From assembly GCA_002281875.1 (NCBI GenBank), contig NCHN01000007.1, positions 1 to 64,000 of the forward strand: a stretch of 64,000 nt of DNA, read 5' to 3'. The notes beneath the pieces are model-generated. The model had not been told where the DNA came from. It did not search any database and saw nothing but the letters and a program-made list of their open reading frames with translations. Source of the DNA: Sphingobacteriia bacterium 24-36-13 (GTDB taxonomy: Bacteria; Bacteroidota; Bacteroidia; Chitinophagales; Chitinophagaceae). The translations under genes and the position numbers were made by a program. Positions 56,301 to 64,000 of the stretch are shown here, in pieces; positions within the stretch are counted from its first letter, which is position 1, and each line of letters opens with the position of its first letter.

Positions 56301-56431
56301 AAGTTACTAGAGGATTTGCTTTCGCTATGTTGATTGGTGTGGCTACTGGTACTTATTCTTCTATATTCGTAGCAGCTCCTTTCTTAGTAGATTTTGGTAA
56401 AGGAAGAGCTTTAGGCACAAAAGCTAAATAA
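53366..56431 (+). CDS. secDF: protein translocase subunit SecDF (fusion)
   Basis: The 1021-residue protein fuses SecD and SecF, an arrangement usual in Bacteroidota. The SecD half has a signal/TM helix, a large periplasmic region (with LGLDLQGGMSVTMEV), then helices with GLVLTIGMAVDTNVIIFERIKEEL. The SecF half has FAGGRSYTVKFDK and VIGFSMNDTVIVYDRIRED. SecDF uses the proton gradient to pull preproteins through SecYEG. A Ser/Thr/Lys-rich low-complexity insert (about residues 280-330) is unlike E. coli SecD. A terminator follows. Confidence 0.94.
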   Translation: MQLKGLVRFFAIALTLICLYQLSFTWFVNSHESAMEKKATEWLKRFPTAEQQYPGNKELQAAYTDSLEDLKKTRLLRLLDSTKDTKLAFGLTTYRSAKEKELMLGLDLQGGMSVTMEVGLDGLIKSLSNYTKDANFNKALDAAVARKANSGADLITLFLEEYSKVSPDGKLAPFFTTKSASAVKIEDSNAKVENYLRKQAEAAFNNTFRILRTRIDRFGVSSNNINPDPAKGRINIELAGVNDKDRVRNYLQSTANLQFFEVYTWENKDVQSGIVAADKAVQDYLTGADKVATIVDTTKAAASVQPKGDTSKTATISSMATKTTAAKTDSAAIKATENPILRLMQLTQPYQAENGRPVYPAALGYIQSKDTGTLNDYLAMESVKSKFPSNLVFMYGKAELDDPKAKDILTLYAIKTLDNGQAELEGDRIAGASQDYDERGRIAIKMNMDKVGSNIWAKMTTRNVGKPIAIVLDNFVYSAPNVNDPITTGNSQISGNYTIKEAQDLSEILESGKLPAPAKIVQSQTVGPTLGSESIKGGALSFGISFLVIFALMLLYFNTGGWVANIALILNLLFTIGVLSALGFTLTAPGIAGLVLTIGMAVDTNVIIFERIKEELTKGKNYSAAVNEGYKRSLAPVLDGHITTLLTAIILAYFGLGPVLGFATTQIIGILLSLFCGILVSRLISDWYTNKNRHFEYFTGISRKIFNHANFKFIEYRKYAYMLSAVIFVMGIASFFHGFDEGVEFAGGRSYTVKFDKAVDPEMIRQDLKTVFGEAPIIKTVDVKNQVNITTSYKIKETGNNIDAEVERKLYEGLTKYLPEGTSFDTFENSYKQGSQTVLPTISDDLKAGATKATLFAVIVICLYIFIRFRDWRYSLGSIVALMHDVFVTLIVFSFLKDFVPFPLEIDQHFIAAILTVIGFSMNDTVIVYDRIREDSAMMKGTPNATIINRAINETLSRTIMTSVTVFLTILILFIFGGEVTRGFAFAMLIGVATGTYSSIFVAAPFLVDFGKGRALGTKAK

Positions 56432-56448
56432 TCAAATAGACTGATAAC

Positions 56449-56482
56449 AAAAATGCCTCGATGAAAATCGGGGCATTTTTAT
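56449..56482. terminator. terminator between secDF and the A-type carrier gene
   Basis: A stem around aaatgcctcgat / atcggggcattt with a short loop is followed by T-rich sequence, between convergent genes. Confidence 0.7.
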
Positions 56483-56540
56483 TTAATTCTTTTTTCGGTG
56501 GGATTATAGCTGCTGAATCATTTGAAGCGTTTACTATTTG

Positions 56541-56897
56541 TTACACCGCAAAAGAGGTTCCACATCCACAGGTTTTGCTAGCGTTAGGGTTGCTAAAGGT
56601 AAATCCTCTGCTATTTAAGCCACCTTGCCAATCTATTTCCATACCATATAGGTAAAGGCTGTGACTTTTATTCATGATGCATGGTATTCCCTCAATTTCG
56701 AAAAATTCGTCATCTTTTTCGGTTTGGTCAAATCCTAAGACATAAGTCATTCCACTGCATCCACCTCCTTTTACACCTACTCTTAAGCGTTGCGTAGAAT
56801 CAAAGTTGGGTTCTGCCATTAGTCGCTTAATTTCTACAATTGCTCCCTCTGTCAAGGTTACAGGAATTTGAGTTGTAATTGCTGTTTCCATATTCAC
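56541..56897 (-). CDS. A-type iron-sulfur cluster carrier (IscA/SufA/ErpA family)
   Basis: The 118-residue protein has the three conserved cysteines of A-type carriers: Cys47 in GGGCSGM and Cys110/Cys112 in the C-terminal CGCG. Such proteins accept a cluster from the ISC or SUF scaffold and pass it to target enzymes. The protein is cytoplasmic. Which of IscA, SufA or ErpA it corresponds to cannot be decided without the neighbours. It stands alone and converges with secDF. Confidence 0.9.
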   Translation of the reverse strand: MNMETAITTQIPVTLTEGAIVEIKRLMAEPNFDSTQRLRVGVKGGGCSGMTYVLGFDQTEKDDEFFEIEGIPCIMNKSHSLYLYGMEIDWQGGLNSRGFTFSNPNASKTCGCGTSFAV

Positions 56898-57003
56898 AAT
56901 TTAAGCTACAAAGTTACCATTTTGCCCGAACCTTTTTCTCTTTAGGTTTACGATAGAAGGAAATCCTTATTCATCCCCTACCTTTGCACAAAGTATTGAT
57001 AGA

Positions 57004-57504
57004 ATGGATAATTCGGTGTTAATTACGGTAATAGTGGCTTTTTTTATTGCATCCATGGCAGGGTATTTAATTTACTTGCAGCGTAGGTTAGTAATTTATG
57101 AAAAACAACAGAACAAGGCAACCAGTCCACTCCCATTACAAGCTTATGAACGTTTATTATTATTGACGGATAGAATTGCTTTACCCAACTTAATTAATCG
57201 CAATACGGCCACAGCCATTTCATCAACAGAGTTACAATTGATGTACAATAAAATAATTCGGGAAGAATTTGATTTTAATGTAACCCAACAAATGTATATC
57301 AGTCCTGCCTCTTGGAAAGCAGTTAAAAATTTAAAAGAAAAAAATTTACAAATCATCAACCAAATTGGGCAGCAATTACCCGCTGAAGCAACTGGATTAG
57401 ATTTGCAAAAAGCCATCATGCAATACTTAATGGCCAATCCTACAGCGGCTTTTCATGAGTTGGTGTCGGAAGCATTGAGTTATGAAGCCAAGCAATTATT
57501 GTAA
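57004..57504 (+). CDS. hypothetical membrane-anchored protein (DUF7935-like)
   Basis: The 166-residue protein has an N-terminal transmembrane helix (about residues 6-25) and a soluble helical domain (LQAYERLLLLTDRIALPNLINR ... LQLMYNKIIREEFDFNVTQQMYIS ... WKAVKNLKEKNLQIINQIG). It looks like a conserved Chitinophagales protein, possibly DUF7935, but this is from memory of similar sequences only. It is 15 bases upstream of the acyl-CoA mutase gene and probably cotranscribed with it. A TACCTTTG box (56979-56986) lies 17 bases before the start. Confidence 0.68.
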   Translation: MDNSVLITVIVAFFIASMAGYLIYLQRRLVIYEKQQNKATSPLPLQAYERLLLLTDRIALPNLINRNTATAISSTELQLMYNKIIREEFDFNVTQQMYISPASWKAVKNLKEKNLQIINQIGQQLPAEATGLDLQKAIMQYLMANPTAAFHELVSEALSYEAKQLL

Positions 57505-57519
57505 TATAAAACGAGTACC

Positions 57520-59082
57520 ATGCCATCGAAAAAAACGACAGATAGTGGAATTGAAATAAAAGCTTGTTATACAGCTGAAGATATTGAGGCATTAAAATTA
57601 AGTGCAGAGATGCCAGGTGAGTTTCCTTATACTAGAGGTGTTCAAGCTGATATGTATAGGGGTAAGTTATGGACTATGCGACAGTATGCAGGATTTTCTA
57701 CTGCAGAGGAAAGTAATAAGCGATACCATTATTTGTTAAGCCAAGGCGTAATGGGCTTGAGCGTGGCGTTTGACTTGCCTACTCAAATTGGATATGATAG
57801 CGATCATGCTTTATCTGAAGGTGAAGTTGGAAAAGTAGGTGTTGCCATTGATAGTTTAGAAGATATGGAGTTATTGTTCAAAGGTATTGAATTAGAAAAA
57901 GTAAGTACTTCAATGACCATTAATGCAACAGGTTTTATTTTATTAGCCATGTATGTAGCATTAGCTAAAAAACAAGGAGCCGATTTAAATAAGATAGCGG
58001 GCACTATTCAAAATGATATACTTAAAGAGTATGCTGCAAGAGGTACTTATATATATCCTCCCAAGCCATCTATGCGAATCATTACCGATATTTTTGAATG
58101 GTGCAGCAGTTCATTGCCCAAATGGAATACCATCTCTATTTCTGGATATCATATTCGAGAAGCAGGCAGTACAGCAGTTCAGGAAATTGCTTTTACCTTA
58201 AGTAATGGGAAAGCATACGTAGAAGCTGCACTTGCAAAGGGATTAGACATTAATATTTTTGGAAAAAGATTGTCTTTTTTCTTTAATGCACATAATAATT
58301 TGTTTGAGGAAGTTGCTAAGTTTAGAGCAGCAAGAAGAATGTGGGCCCGTATTATGAAGGACTTGGGTGCAACTGATGAAAAGGCAATGATGTTGCGTTT
58401 TCATACCCAAACTGGAGGGGCTACTTTAACTGCTCAACAGCCGTTAAATAATATTAGCAGGGTTACGATTCAAACCCTTGCAGCAGTACTTGGCGGCACC
58501 CAAAGCTTGCATACCAATGGTTATGATGAAGCATTGAGTTTACCTACAGAGGAAGCCGCTCGAATAGCTCTGAGGACACAACAGATTGTTGCTTTTGAAA
58601 GTGGTGCACCAGATACAGTTGATCCACTTGCAGGCAGTTATTTCGTAGAATCACTTACTGACGAAGTAGAGAATAAAGCTTGGGAATTAATGAATAAAAT
58701 AACTGCAATGGGTGGCAGTGTTAGTGCTATTGAGCAAGGTTTTATGCAAGAAGAAATTGCACGAAGCGCATTCGAATACCAGCGCAATATCGAAAGTGGC
58801 GATAAGATTATTGTAGGGGTAAATAAATTTACCATTGATAAAGAAAATCCAGTTCCTGGATTCAAGATTGACGATAGTATTCGTCAACTTCAAACTGTTA
58901 AGTTAGCGGAATTAAAAAGCAAAAGAGATCAAGTAAAAGTTGATCAATGTTTAAGTGCAATTAAAGCTGCAGCTTCAGCTACAACCAACTTAATGCCACT
59001 AGTTGTAGAAGCAGTTGAAACCTATTGTACACTTGGCGAAATAGCTGATACACTTCGCCAAGTATACGGGGAGCATAGGTAA
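57520..59082 (+). CDS. acyl-CoA mutase large subunit (methylmalonyl-CoA mutase family)
   Basis: The 520-residue protein is the substrate-binding TIM-barrel part of a B12-dependent acyl-CoA mutase ([77 protein letters not shown]). The B12-binding domain is missing and must be a separate protein elsewhere. In methylmalonyl-CoA mutases a substrate-pocket Tyr and Arg hold the carboxylate; here the Arg seems kept (Arg186 in PPKPSMRI) but the Tyr position reads Gln in RGVQADMY, so the substrate may not be methylmalonyl-CoA. Isobutyryl-CoA, ethylmalonyl-CoA or hydroxyacyl-CoA mutases are alternatives. Confidence 0.85.
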   Translation: MPSKKTTDSGIEIKACYTAEDIEALKLSAEMPGEFPYTRGVQADMYRGKLWTMRQYAGFSTAEESNKRYHYLLSQGVMGLSVAFDLPTQIGYDSDHALSEGEVGKVGVAIDSLEDMELLFKGIELEKVSTSMTINATGFILLAMYVALAKKQGADLNKIAGTIQNDILKEYAARGTYIYPPKPSMRIITDIFEWCSSSLPKWNTISISGYHIREAGSTAVQEIAFTLSNGKAYVEAALAKGLDINIFGKRLSFFFNAHNNLFEEVAKFRAARRMWARIMKDLGATDEKAMMLRFHTQTGGATLTAQQPLNNISRVTIQTLAAVLGGTQSLHTNGYDEALSLPTEEAARIALRTQQIVAFESGAPDTVDPLAGSYFVESLTDEVENKAWELMNKITAMGGSVSAIEQGFMQEEIARSAFEYQRNIESGDKIIVGVNKFTIDKENPVPGFKIDDSIRQLQTVKLAELKSKRDQVKVDQCLSAIKAAASATTNLMPLVVEAVETYCTLGEIADTLRQVYGEHR

Positions 59083-59083
59083 T

Positions 59084-59503
59084 TTATAAAACGGTAATCA
59101 GTGCAAAAATTAGACCAGGTATATAGAATAATAAGGTAAGTAAAACGCTTATCCAAAAAGTACCATTGGCCGTTCCTTCATGTAGATAAACTGCTAATGG
59201 TGGAAGTAAAACAGCTAAAATGGCTAATAAAACTTTATCGTTTGAAGGAGTAGCGGTTGCTTTATTGGCTTTATACTCTTTCATCAAACTTTTAACTTCT
59301 TTTAATTTAGCTTTTCTGTCTACTCTAGACAAACTTTTAAACTGACTCATGGCGTCAGTTACTACTGCGTCGTCAATAGTTATAGTGTTACTAGAAGCAG
59401 AGGTCTTATTGGTTTCACCAGTTGTGGTTCCAACTGATGATGCAGTTGCAGTTGAAACATTTAGAACAACTGACAAAGCAAATAAATAAGTAATTTTTTT
59501 CAT
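59084..59503 (-). CDS. exported protein with Pmp3/YqaE-like C-terminal membrane domain
   Basis: The 139-residue protein has a signal peptide, a Thr/Ser-rich and Lys-rich middle (SQFKSLSRVDRKAKLKEVKSLMKEY), and at the end two hydrophobic helices (LLAILAVLLPPLAVYLHEG ... FWISVLLTLLFYIPGLIFAL) that match the UPF0057/Pmp3 pattern with the double Pro and the following GT.. stretch. Pmp3 proteins are small membrane proteins linked to cation balance and stress in yeast and plants. The fused N-terminal exported region is not part of standard Pmp3, which is about 55 residues long. The gene converges with the acyl-CoA mutase. Confidence 0.7.
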   Translation of the reverse strand: MKKITYLFALSVVLNVSTATASSVGTTTGETNKTSASSNTITIDDAVVTDAMSQFKSLSRVDRKAKLKEVKSLMKEYKANKATATPSNDKVLLAILAVLLPPLAVYLHEGTANGTFWISVLLTLLFYIPGLIFALITVL

Positions 59504-59622
59504 AAATATTTCGGTTTCCTTGAAGTTACACTAAGTTTAACAAAACTCTTTTTATATTTCTACTACATCATAAATTAATACAGGTATTCTGTAACTTAGG
59601 AATTCTTAATTATTTGCGCTAT

Positions 59623-60918
59623 ATGAAAAAAATGTTAACCCTCCTACTATTGTTGTCTGGAACTGTTATTGCACAACCATCTCAGGCAAGCCTAGAACAA
59701 TTGTTTAAAGAAGAAAATGCCAAAGTAATCAATTGGCGCAGGTATTTTCATGAATTCCCTGAATTAGGAAATAGAGAATTCAATACTTGTAAAAAAGTAG
59801 AAGAAACGTTGAAGAGTTTCGGAATTAGTACACGTATTGTTGCAAAAACTGGCGTAGTGGGTGTATTAAAGGGGGGCAAACCAGGACCTGTTGTGGCTTT
59901 AAGAGCCGATATGGATGGGTTGCCTGTAGAAGAAAGAAACAGCCTAACTTTTGCCTCTAAAGCAAAAGGTGAATATAATGGGGCCACAGTTCCTGTAATG
60001 CATGCATGCGGACACGATTCACACGTAGCTATGTTACTAGGAGCAGCTGAAGTCTTAAGCAAAATCAAGAATGATATAAACGGAACAGTAGTATTCTTAT
60101 TTCAACCTGCCGAGGAAGGTCCTCCAGGAACGGAAGAAGGTGGAGCTCCATTGATGATTAAAGAAGGCGCAATGGATAACCCTAAAGTGGAAGCAGTATT
60201 TGGGATACATATCAATTCAAAATACGATTTAGGTAAAATTTATTACAAGCCTGGATCTACTATGGCTTCATCCGATTGGTTTACAATTAAAGTAAAAGGC
60301 AAACAAAGTCATGGAGCCTATCCATGGAATTCTATTGACCCGATTGTAGTAAGCGCAGAAATTATTCAAGCATTACAAACTATCGTAAGTAGAAATATAG
60401 ACATTACTAAATCACCAGTAGTAGTTTCAGTAGGTAAAATACAATCTGGTGTTAGATCTAATATTATTCCTGAAGAAGCTATTATGGAAGGAACTATTAG
60501 AACTTTAGATGATCAGGTACAAAAAAATGTACACGAAAAAATCAAGCTAATTGCAAAAAATATTGCAGAAGCTAATGGAACTACTGCTGAGGTTAGCATA
60601 GATACTAAAACATTAGTAACCTACAGCAATCCAGAATTAGTTGCAAGAACCCTACCCTCTTTGCAAACTGCAGCAGGTGGCGCAGACAATGTAAAGCTAA
60701 CCAATTGGGTAACTGGTGCAGAAGATTTCTCTTTTTTTGGTACCAAAGCTCCTGCATTTTATTTTTTCTTAGGTGCAAGAGATCCCCAGTTTGCTAGTTT
60801 TGAAACAGCACCAGATCATCATACTCCAGGGTTTATGATCAATGATTCAAGATTAGATGTTGGTGTGAAAGCATTTGTGCACTTAGTTTTAGATTATGCA
60901 AAAACAGGTAAAAAATAA
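59623..60918 (+). CDS. M20 family amidohydrolase, secreted
   Basis: The roughly 431-residue protein has a signal peptide (MKKMLTLLLLLSGTVIAQ) and the M20D layout: RRYFHEFPELGNREF-type start, RADMDGLPVEE, MHACGHDSHVAMLLGAAE and EEGPPGTEEGG, with metal-binding His, Cys and Glu. M20D members hydrolyse N-acyl amino acids, hippurate or IAA conjugates. ATG 59623 is chosen over a TTG three codons upstream, since it starts the signal peptide. The stop is 4 bases before the S9 peptidase start, suggesting an operon for peptide degradation. Confidence 0.88.
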   Translation: MKKMLTLLLLLSGTVIAQPSQASLEQLFKEENAKVINWRRYFHEFPELGNREFNTCKKVEETLKSFGISTRIVAKTGVVGVLKGGKPGPVVALRADMDGLPVEERNSLTFASKAKGEYNGATVPVMHACGHDSHVAMLLGAAEVLSKIKNDINGTVVFLFQPAEEGPPGTEEGGAPLMIKEGAMDNPKVEAVFGIHINSKYDLGKIYYKPGSTMASSDWFTIKVKGKQSHGAYPWNSIDPIVVSAEIIQALQTIVSRNIDITKSPVVVSVGKIQSGVRSNIIPEEAIMEGTIRTLDDQVQKNVHEKIKLIAKNIAEANGTTAEVSIDTKTLVTYSNPELVARTLPSLQTAAGGADNVKLTNWVTGAEDFSFFGTKAPAFYFFLGARDPQFASFETAPDHHTPGFMINDSRLDVGVKAFVHLVLDYAKTGKK

Positions 60919-60922
60919 AGTG

Positions 60923-62833
60923 ATGAAAAAAATACTTTTTTTGTTTCTATTAGCGAGTATACAAATTACTCACGCACAAGAGCAGTTGACGCCAGAAAAA
61001 TTGTGGCAAATACAAAGGGTTTCTGCTTTGGGCATTAGTAAAGACAAACAGTATATTATTTTTTCAGTTGCCACACCTGATATTACTACCAATAAAAATA
61101 ATCGCAAGAAATATAAAGTTCCAATTACCGGAGGGGCAGCACTTGAAATATCCAGCAATGAAGACCTTCTTGCGAATGATCGAATTTCTTCTGATGGCAA
61201 GTTTATCATATATTCAGATGAAGTAAAAATCAATAAAGTGGCAGGTAAAGAATTGTATCCAGACTTGCCTAAATCGGATGCTTATGTTTATACTTCTTTA
61301 AACTATCGACACTGGGATACTTGGGAAGACGGTGAATACAATCATGTATTTGTTGCGCCTTTTGCAAATGGGAAATCTTTACAAGGGAAAGACATCATGC
61401 CTAATGAACCTTATGATGCACCTACTAAGCCTTTTGGTGGTGATGAAGATTTTATATGGCATCCAGATGGGAAGCATATTGTTTATGTAGCAAAGAAAAA
61501 ATACGGAACAGATTACGCAATTAGCACCAATACAGACCTCTATCAATACAATATAGAGACGGGTGTTACAGTTAATTTAACCAAAGCCAATAAAGGATAT
61601 GACCTCTCGCCTCAGTTTAATCAATATGGTGTACTCGCTTGGATGCAAATGAAAAGAGATGGTTTTGAGGCAGACAAACAAGATCTTATTATATTGGCCA
61701 ACAACAAGTATCCGGTAAATCTTACTGCGCATAGAGATGATATTCATGTAGAAGGATTTAAGTGGAGTGAAGACGGTCGTTCTTTATTTTTTTGGGCCCC
61801 TATCAATGGTACTTTGCAATTGTTTCAAGTGAATAATCCTGGACTCACTAAAATGTTGCCAGTGATTAAACAATTGACTTCTGGAGATTTTGATATAACA
61901 GGAATAGTTGCACAAGTGGGTAATAGTATGGTGGTTTCTAGAACCGATATGAATACGGCAGCCGAATTATACAAACTGAATTTGCAGAACAATCAAATGG
62001 AGCAGCTCACCCATGTAAATGACTCTTTTTATAGTAGCATTGCTAAATGCAAAACAGAACGAAGATGGGTGCCTACTACAGACGGGAAAAAAATGTTGGT
62101 TTGGGTGATATATCCACCAGGTTTTGATGCATCAAAAAAGTATCCAACCTTATTATATTGTCAAGGCGGCCCCCAAAGCCCATTGACGCAGTTCTATTCA
62201 TTCCGTTGGAATTTTCAGTTGATGGCTTCACAAGGATATATTGTGGTTGCTCCTAACCGTAGAGGGATGCCTGGTCATGGCACTCAATGGAATGAAGCCA
62301 TTAGTAAGGATCATGGCGGTCAAGTCATGAACGATTATTTATCGGCCATTGACGCAGTAAGTAAAGAACCATTTGTAGACAAGAATAGACTTGGATGTGT
62401 TGGGGCAAGTTATGGCGGCTACTCCGTATTTATGTTAGCTGGAATTCATAATAATCGTTTCAAAACTTTTATATCCCATGATGGAATTTTTGATACCAAG
62501 AGTATGTATGGTACCACTGAAGAATTATGGTTTGTCAATTTTGATTATGGGGGTGCATATTGGGATAAAAATCCCGCTGCGCAAAAAACTTATGGTGTTC
62601 AAAATCCCATCAATCATGTAGCTAAATGGAATACTCCTATCATGATTGTACAAGGTGGAATGGATTTTAGAGTTCCTATTGAGCAAGGATTGCAAGCTTT
62701 TCAAGCAGCCCAATTACGTGGCATTAAAAGTAAATTGTTGTATTTGCCAGGCGAAAATCACTGGGTGTCTACCGCTCAAAATGGATTAGTTTGGCAGCGA
62801 GAATTTTTTAAATGGTTGAAAGAGACTTTGTAG
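60923..62833 (+). CDS. S9 family serine peptidase (dipeptidyl/acylaminoacyl peptidase type), secreted
   Basis: The roughly 636-residue protein has a signal peptide (MKKILFLFLLASIQITHAQ), an N-terminal beta-propeller with WD-like repeats (residues about 40-380) and a C-terminal alpha/beta-hydrolase domain with nucleophile Ser496 in GASYGGY and His in GENHW near the end. It cleaves peptides after specific residues, most likely with dipeptidyl or acylaminoacyl specificity. A DSHDG-like ISHDGIFDTKSMYG segment lies next to the active site. It is downstream of the M20 gene. A terminator follows. Confidence 0.88.
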   Translation: MKKILFLFLLASIQITHAQEQLTPEKLWQIQRVSALGISKDKQYIIFSVATPDITTNKNNRKKYKVPITGGAALEISSNEDLLANDRISSDGKFIIYSDEVKINKVAGKELYPDLPKSDAYVYTSLNYRHWDTWEDGEYNHVFVAPFANGKSLQGKDIMPNEPYDAPTKPFGGDEDFIWHPDGKHIVYVAKKKYGTDYAISTNTDLYQYNIETGVTVNLTKANKGYDLSPQFNQYGVLAWMQMKRDGFEADKQDLIILANNKYPVNLTAHRDDIHVEGFKWSEDGRSLFFWAPINGTLQLFQVNNPGLTKMLPVIKQLTSGDFDITGIVAQVGNSMVVSRTDMNTAAELYKLNLQNNQMEQLTHVNDSFYSSIAKCKTERRWVPTTDGKKMLVWVIYPPGFDASKKYPTLLYCQGGPQSPLTQFYSFRWNFQLMASQGYIVVAPNRRGMPGHGTQWNEAISKDHGGQVMNDYLSAIDAVSKEPFVDKNRLGCVGASYGGYSVFMLAGIHNNRFKTFISHDGIFDTKSMYGTTEELWFVNFDYGGAYWDKNPAAQKTYGVQNPINHVAKWNTPIMIVQGGMDFRVPIEQGLQAFQAAQLRGIKSKLLYLPGENHWVSTAQNGLVWQREFFKWLKETL

Positions 62834-62861
62834 TAAATCTAATAAGACCTGATAAACTTCT

Positions 62862-62889
62862 AAAAAGCGAACCAAAGGGTTCGCTTTTT
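62862..62889. terminator. terminator between the S9 peptidase and the YggS gene
   Basis: A 12-bp stem (aaaaagcgaacc / ggttcgcttttt) with a 4-base loop sits between convergent genes and can serve both strands. Confidence 0.85.
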
Positions 62890-63562
62890 AATTAGTATAA
62901 TTTCTTGCTCCAAATAGCAAACTACCTATTCTAACCATCTTACTCCCCTCTTCAATAGCCATTGCATAGTCTCCGCTCATACCCATTGATAAGACGGGTT
63001 CTTTTTCTGAATGCTCCAATATCCAAGATGTATTTTTAGTGAACAGGCTATTTAAATACTTGAATTCATTTCTAACTTTCATTTGATCTTCACTAAAAGA
63101 TGCCATTCCCATTAATCCGCAGATTCTTACATTGAATAATTGATCTATCTGAGTGATTATTTCTTCTAGCTCTCTTTCATCTAATCCAAATTTTGATTCT
63201 TCTTCCGCAATATGAATTTGTAACAAGCAATCAATCACCCGGTTGTTTTTGATTGCTTGTTTATTGATTTCTTGTAATAATTTCAAACTATCAACACCAT
63301 GTATCAAATGAACAAAGGGTGCGATGAATTTAACCTTATTGCTTTGCAAATGACCAATAAAATGCCAGCGAATATCTTTGGGTAATGCTGCAGATTTGTC
63401 AACTAATTCCTTCACATAATTTTCTCCAAAGTCTCTTTGCCCCAAATGGTATAATTCCATTAAGTCTTCATTAGGCTTTGTTTTGCTTACTGCTACTAAA
63501 CAAGTTTTAGTGTTGGCCAATTCTTTTACTATATGTTGATATGCTATGGTATTTACAGGCAT
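62888..63562 (-). CDS. YggS/PLPBP family pyridoxal-phosphate homeostasis protein
   Basis: The 224-residue TIM-barrel protein carries the PLP-binding Lys27 in LVAVSKTKP, GENYVKEL and WHFIGHLQSNKVK, all typical of the family. It is catalytically silent and regulates PLP levels and amino-acid balance; in many bacteria it lies next to proC or cell-division genes, but not here. The next gene upstream on this strand, unidentified, is 12 bases away. The stop overlaps the terminator by 2 bases. Confidence 0.92.
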   Translation of the reverse strand: MPVNTIAYQHIVKELANTKTCLVAVSKTKPNEDLMELYHLGQRDFGENYVKELVDKSAALPKDIRWHFIGHLQSNKVKFIAPFVHLIHGVDSLKLLQEINKQAIKNNRVIDCLLQIHIAEEESKFGLDERELEEIITQIDQLFNVRICGLMGMASFSEDQMKVRNEFKYLNSLFTKNTSWILEHSEKEPVLSMGMSGDYAMAIEEGSKMVRIGSLLFGARNYTN

Positions 63563-63574
63563 AATTGTTATTGA

Positions 63575-64000
63575 TTAATTTACCAATTTTTGATGCAAAA
63601 TGATATTTTCTAATAATAAAACATTGTTATATGCTGGGCAATAGTATTTGAATGTCCCCAACTTACTCGCAGTAAAAGATTTTTTTAATTGATTGGGTAG
63701 CATTGAAGCCATATTGGCAATGAAAAAAGAAAACTGTTCATCTTCAATTAATTGAGTCAAATTTAGTGTATTCTGTACCTCTATAAAATCAGGTTTTACG
63801 CCCCATCTTATTAAAGAAGAGGACAATAGAACTTGGTTCAAAAATGGTTGTCTTTTTTGTTCTAGTTCTTGAGCTTGCTTAATAAGTATTGGTTTAAACT
63901 TTTCAAGTTCTGGAATAGGTTTTAGTGCCATTAATCTAGACAGATGATATAAAATAATTGCTGTACTACCGTAATGCGGAGAAATAAAGGTTGGTGCAGT
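63575..64000 (-). CDS. hypothetical protein, 5' end outside window
   Basis: The frame is open to the window edge: before the internal Met (63931) it continues upstream with FISPHYGSTAIILYHLSRL, so the gene begins outside the window. The visible 141 residues are mostly helical, with Arg/Lys-rich and hydrophobic segments and no signal peptide in the visible part. I do not recognise a family. It is 12 bases from the YggS gene on the same strand and likely cotranscribed with it. Confidence 0.6.
   Translation of the reverse strand, partial: TAPTFISPHYGSTAIILYHLSRLMALKPIPELEKFKPILIKQAQELEQKRQPFLNQVLLSSSLIRWGVKPDFIEVQNTLNLTQLIEDEQFSFFIANMASMLPNQLKKSFTASKLGTFKYYCPAYNNVLLLENIILHQKLVN

Overview
The window looks like ordinary chromosome from a low-GC member of the Bacteroidota, most probably the Chitinophagaceae (a Sediminibacterium- or Ferruginibacter-like genus; the exact genus cannot be read from the sequence). 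The pointers are a fused SecDF, an outer-surface protein ending in a gliding-motility/type IX secretion sorting domain, a PUR-alpha-like DUF3276 protein, an oversized NusB, the futalosine menaquinone enzyme MqnE, many signal-peptide and lipoprotein genes without Shine-Dalgarno sequences, and promoters of the Bacteroidota type (TTG, about 20-25 bases, TAnnTTTG).

Layout. 1-3298: the 3' end of gyrA, a secreted TPR-like protein and a PQQ-type sugar dehydrogenase lipoprotein. 3299-4358: an unusual repeat-bounded segment carrying one small membrane-protein gene. 4359-13714: Tat-exported glycosylasparaginase, cutC, serA, a serine-hydrolase lipoprotein, membrane pyrophosphatase, a PUR-family protein and an ABC exporter. 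13797-18287: tRNA-Ser, a stretch of short repeats, a perfect 42-bp palindrome and a six-gene AT-rich operon for nitric-oxide/iron-sulfur stress (RIC di-iron protein, small lipoprotein, tandem DUF2249 protein, oxidase-subunit-I-like membrane protein, MIP18/SufT-like protein, Rrf2 regulator with three cysteines). 18284-29664: sulfatase, YhcH protein, gliding-motility-type surface protein, MutS2-like ATPase, exported MsrA, M1 peptidase, flippase and NlpC/P60 lipoprotein. 29759-36979: dnaE, trxA, nucleoside transporter, mqnE and two small genes. 37090-46450: FadH-like reductase, L-serine dehydratase, class A beta-lactamase-like protein, aminotransferase and two M14-type carboxypeptidase paralogues, the second apparently without any of its catalytic residues. 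46538-56897: rRNA methyltransferase-like gene, coaE-yajC-nusB, groES-groEL, YhhN protein, FKBP lipoprotein, secDF and an A-type Fe-S carrier. 57004-64000: acyl-CoA mutase large subunit, Pmp3-like protein, M20 and S9 peptidases, a YggS-type PLP protein and the 3' part of an unidentified gene.

How it fits together. Most genes are housekeeping or envelope and peptide-scavenging functions. Two regions stand out. The first is 3361-4202: a small wHTH/transmembrane-like gene enclosed by 22-bp inverted repeats, a 24-bp perfect hairpin nested in a larger palindrome, and 20-bp direct repeats, which reads as a mobile gene cassette of unfamiliar type. The second is the 14213-18287 operon, where a self-encoded Rrf2 regulator and a perfect operator-like palindrome suggest a compact NO-sensing and Fe-S-repair system that includes two or three proteins of unknown function.
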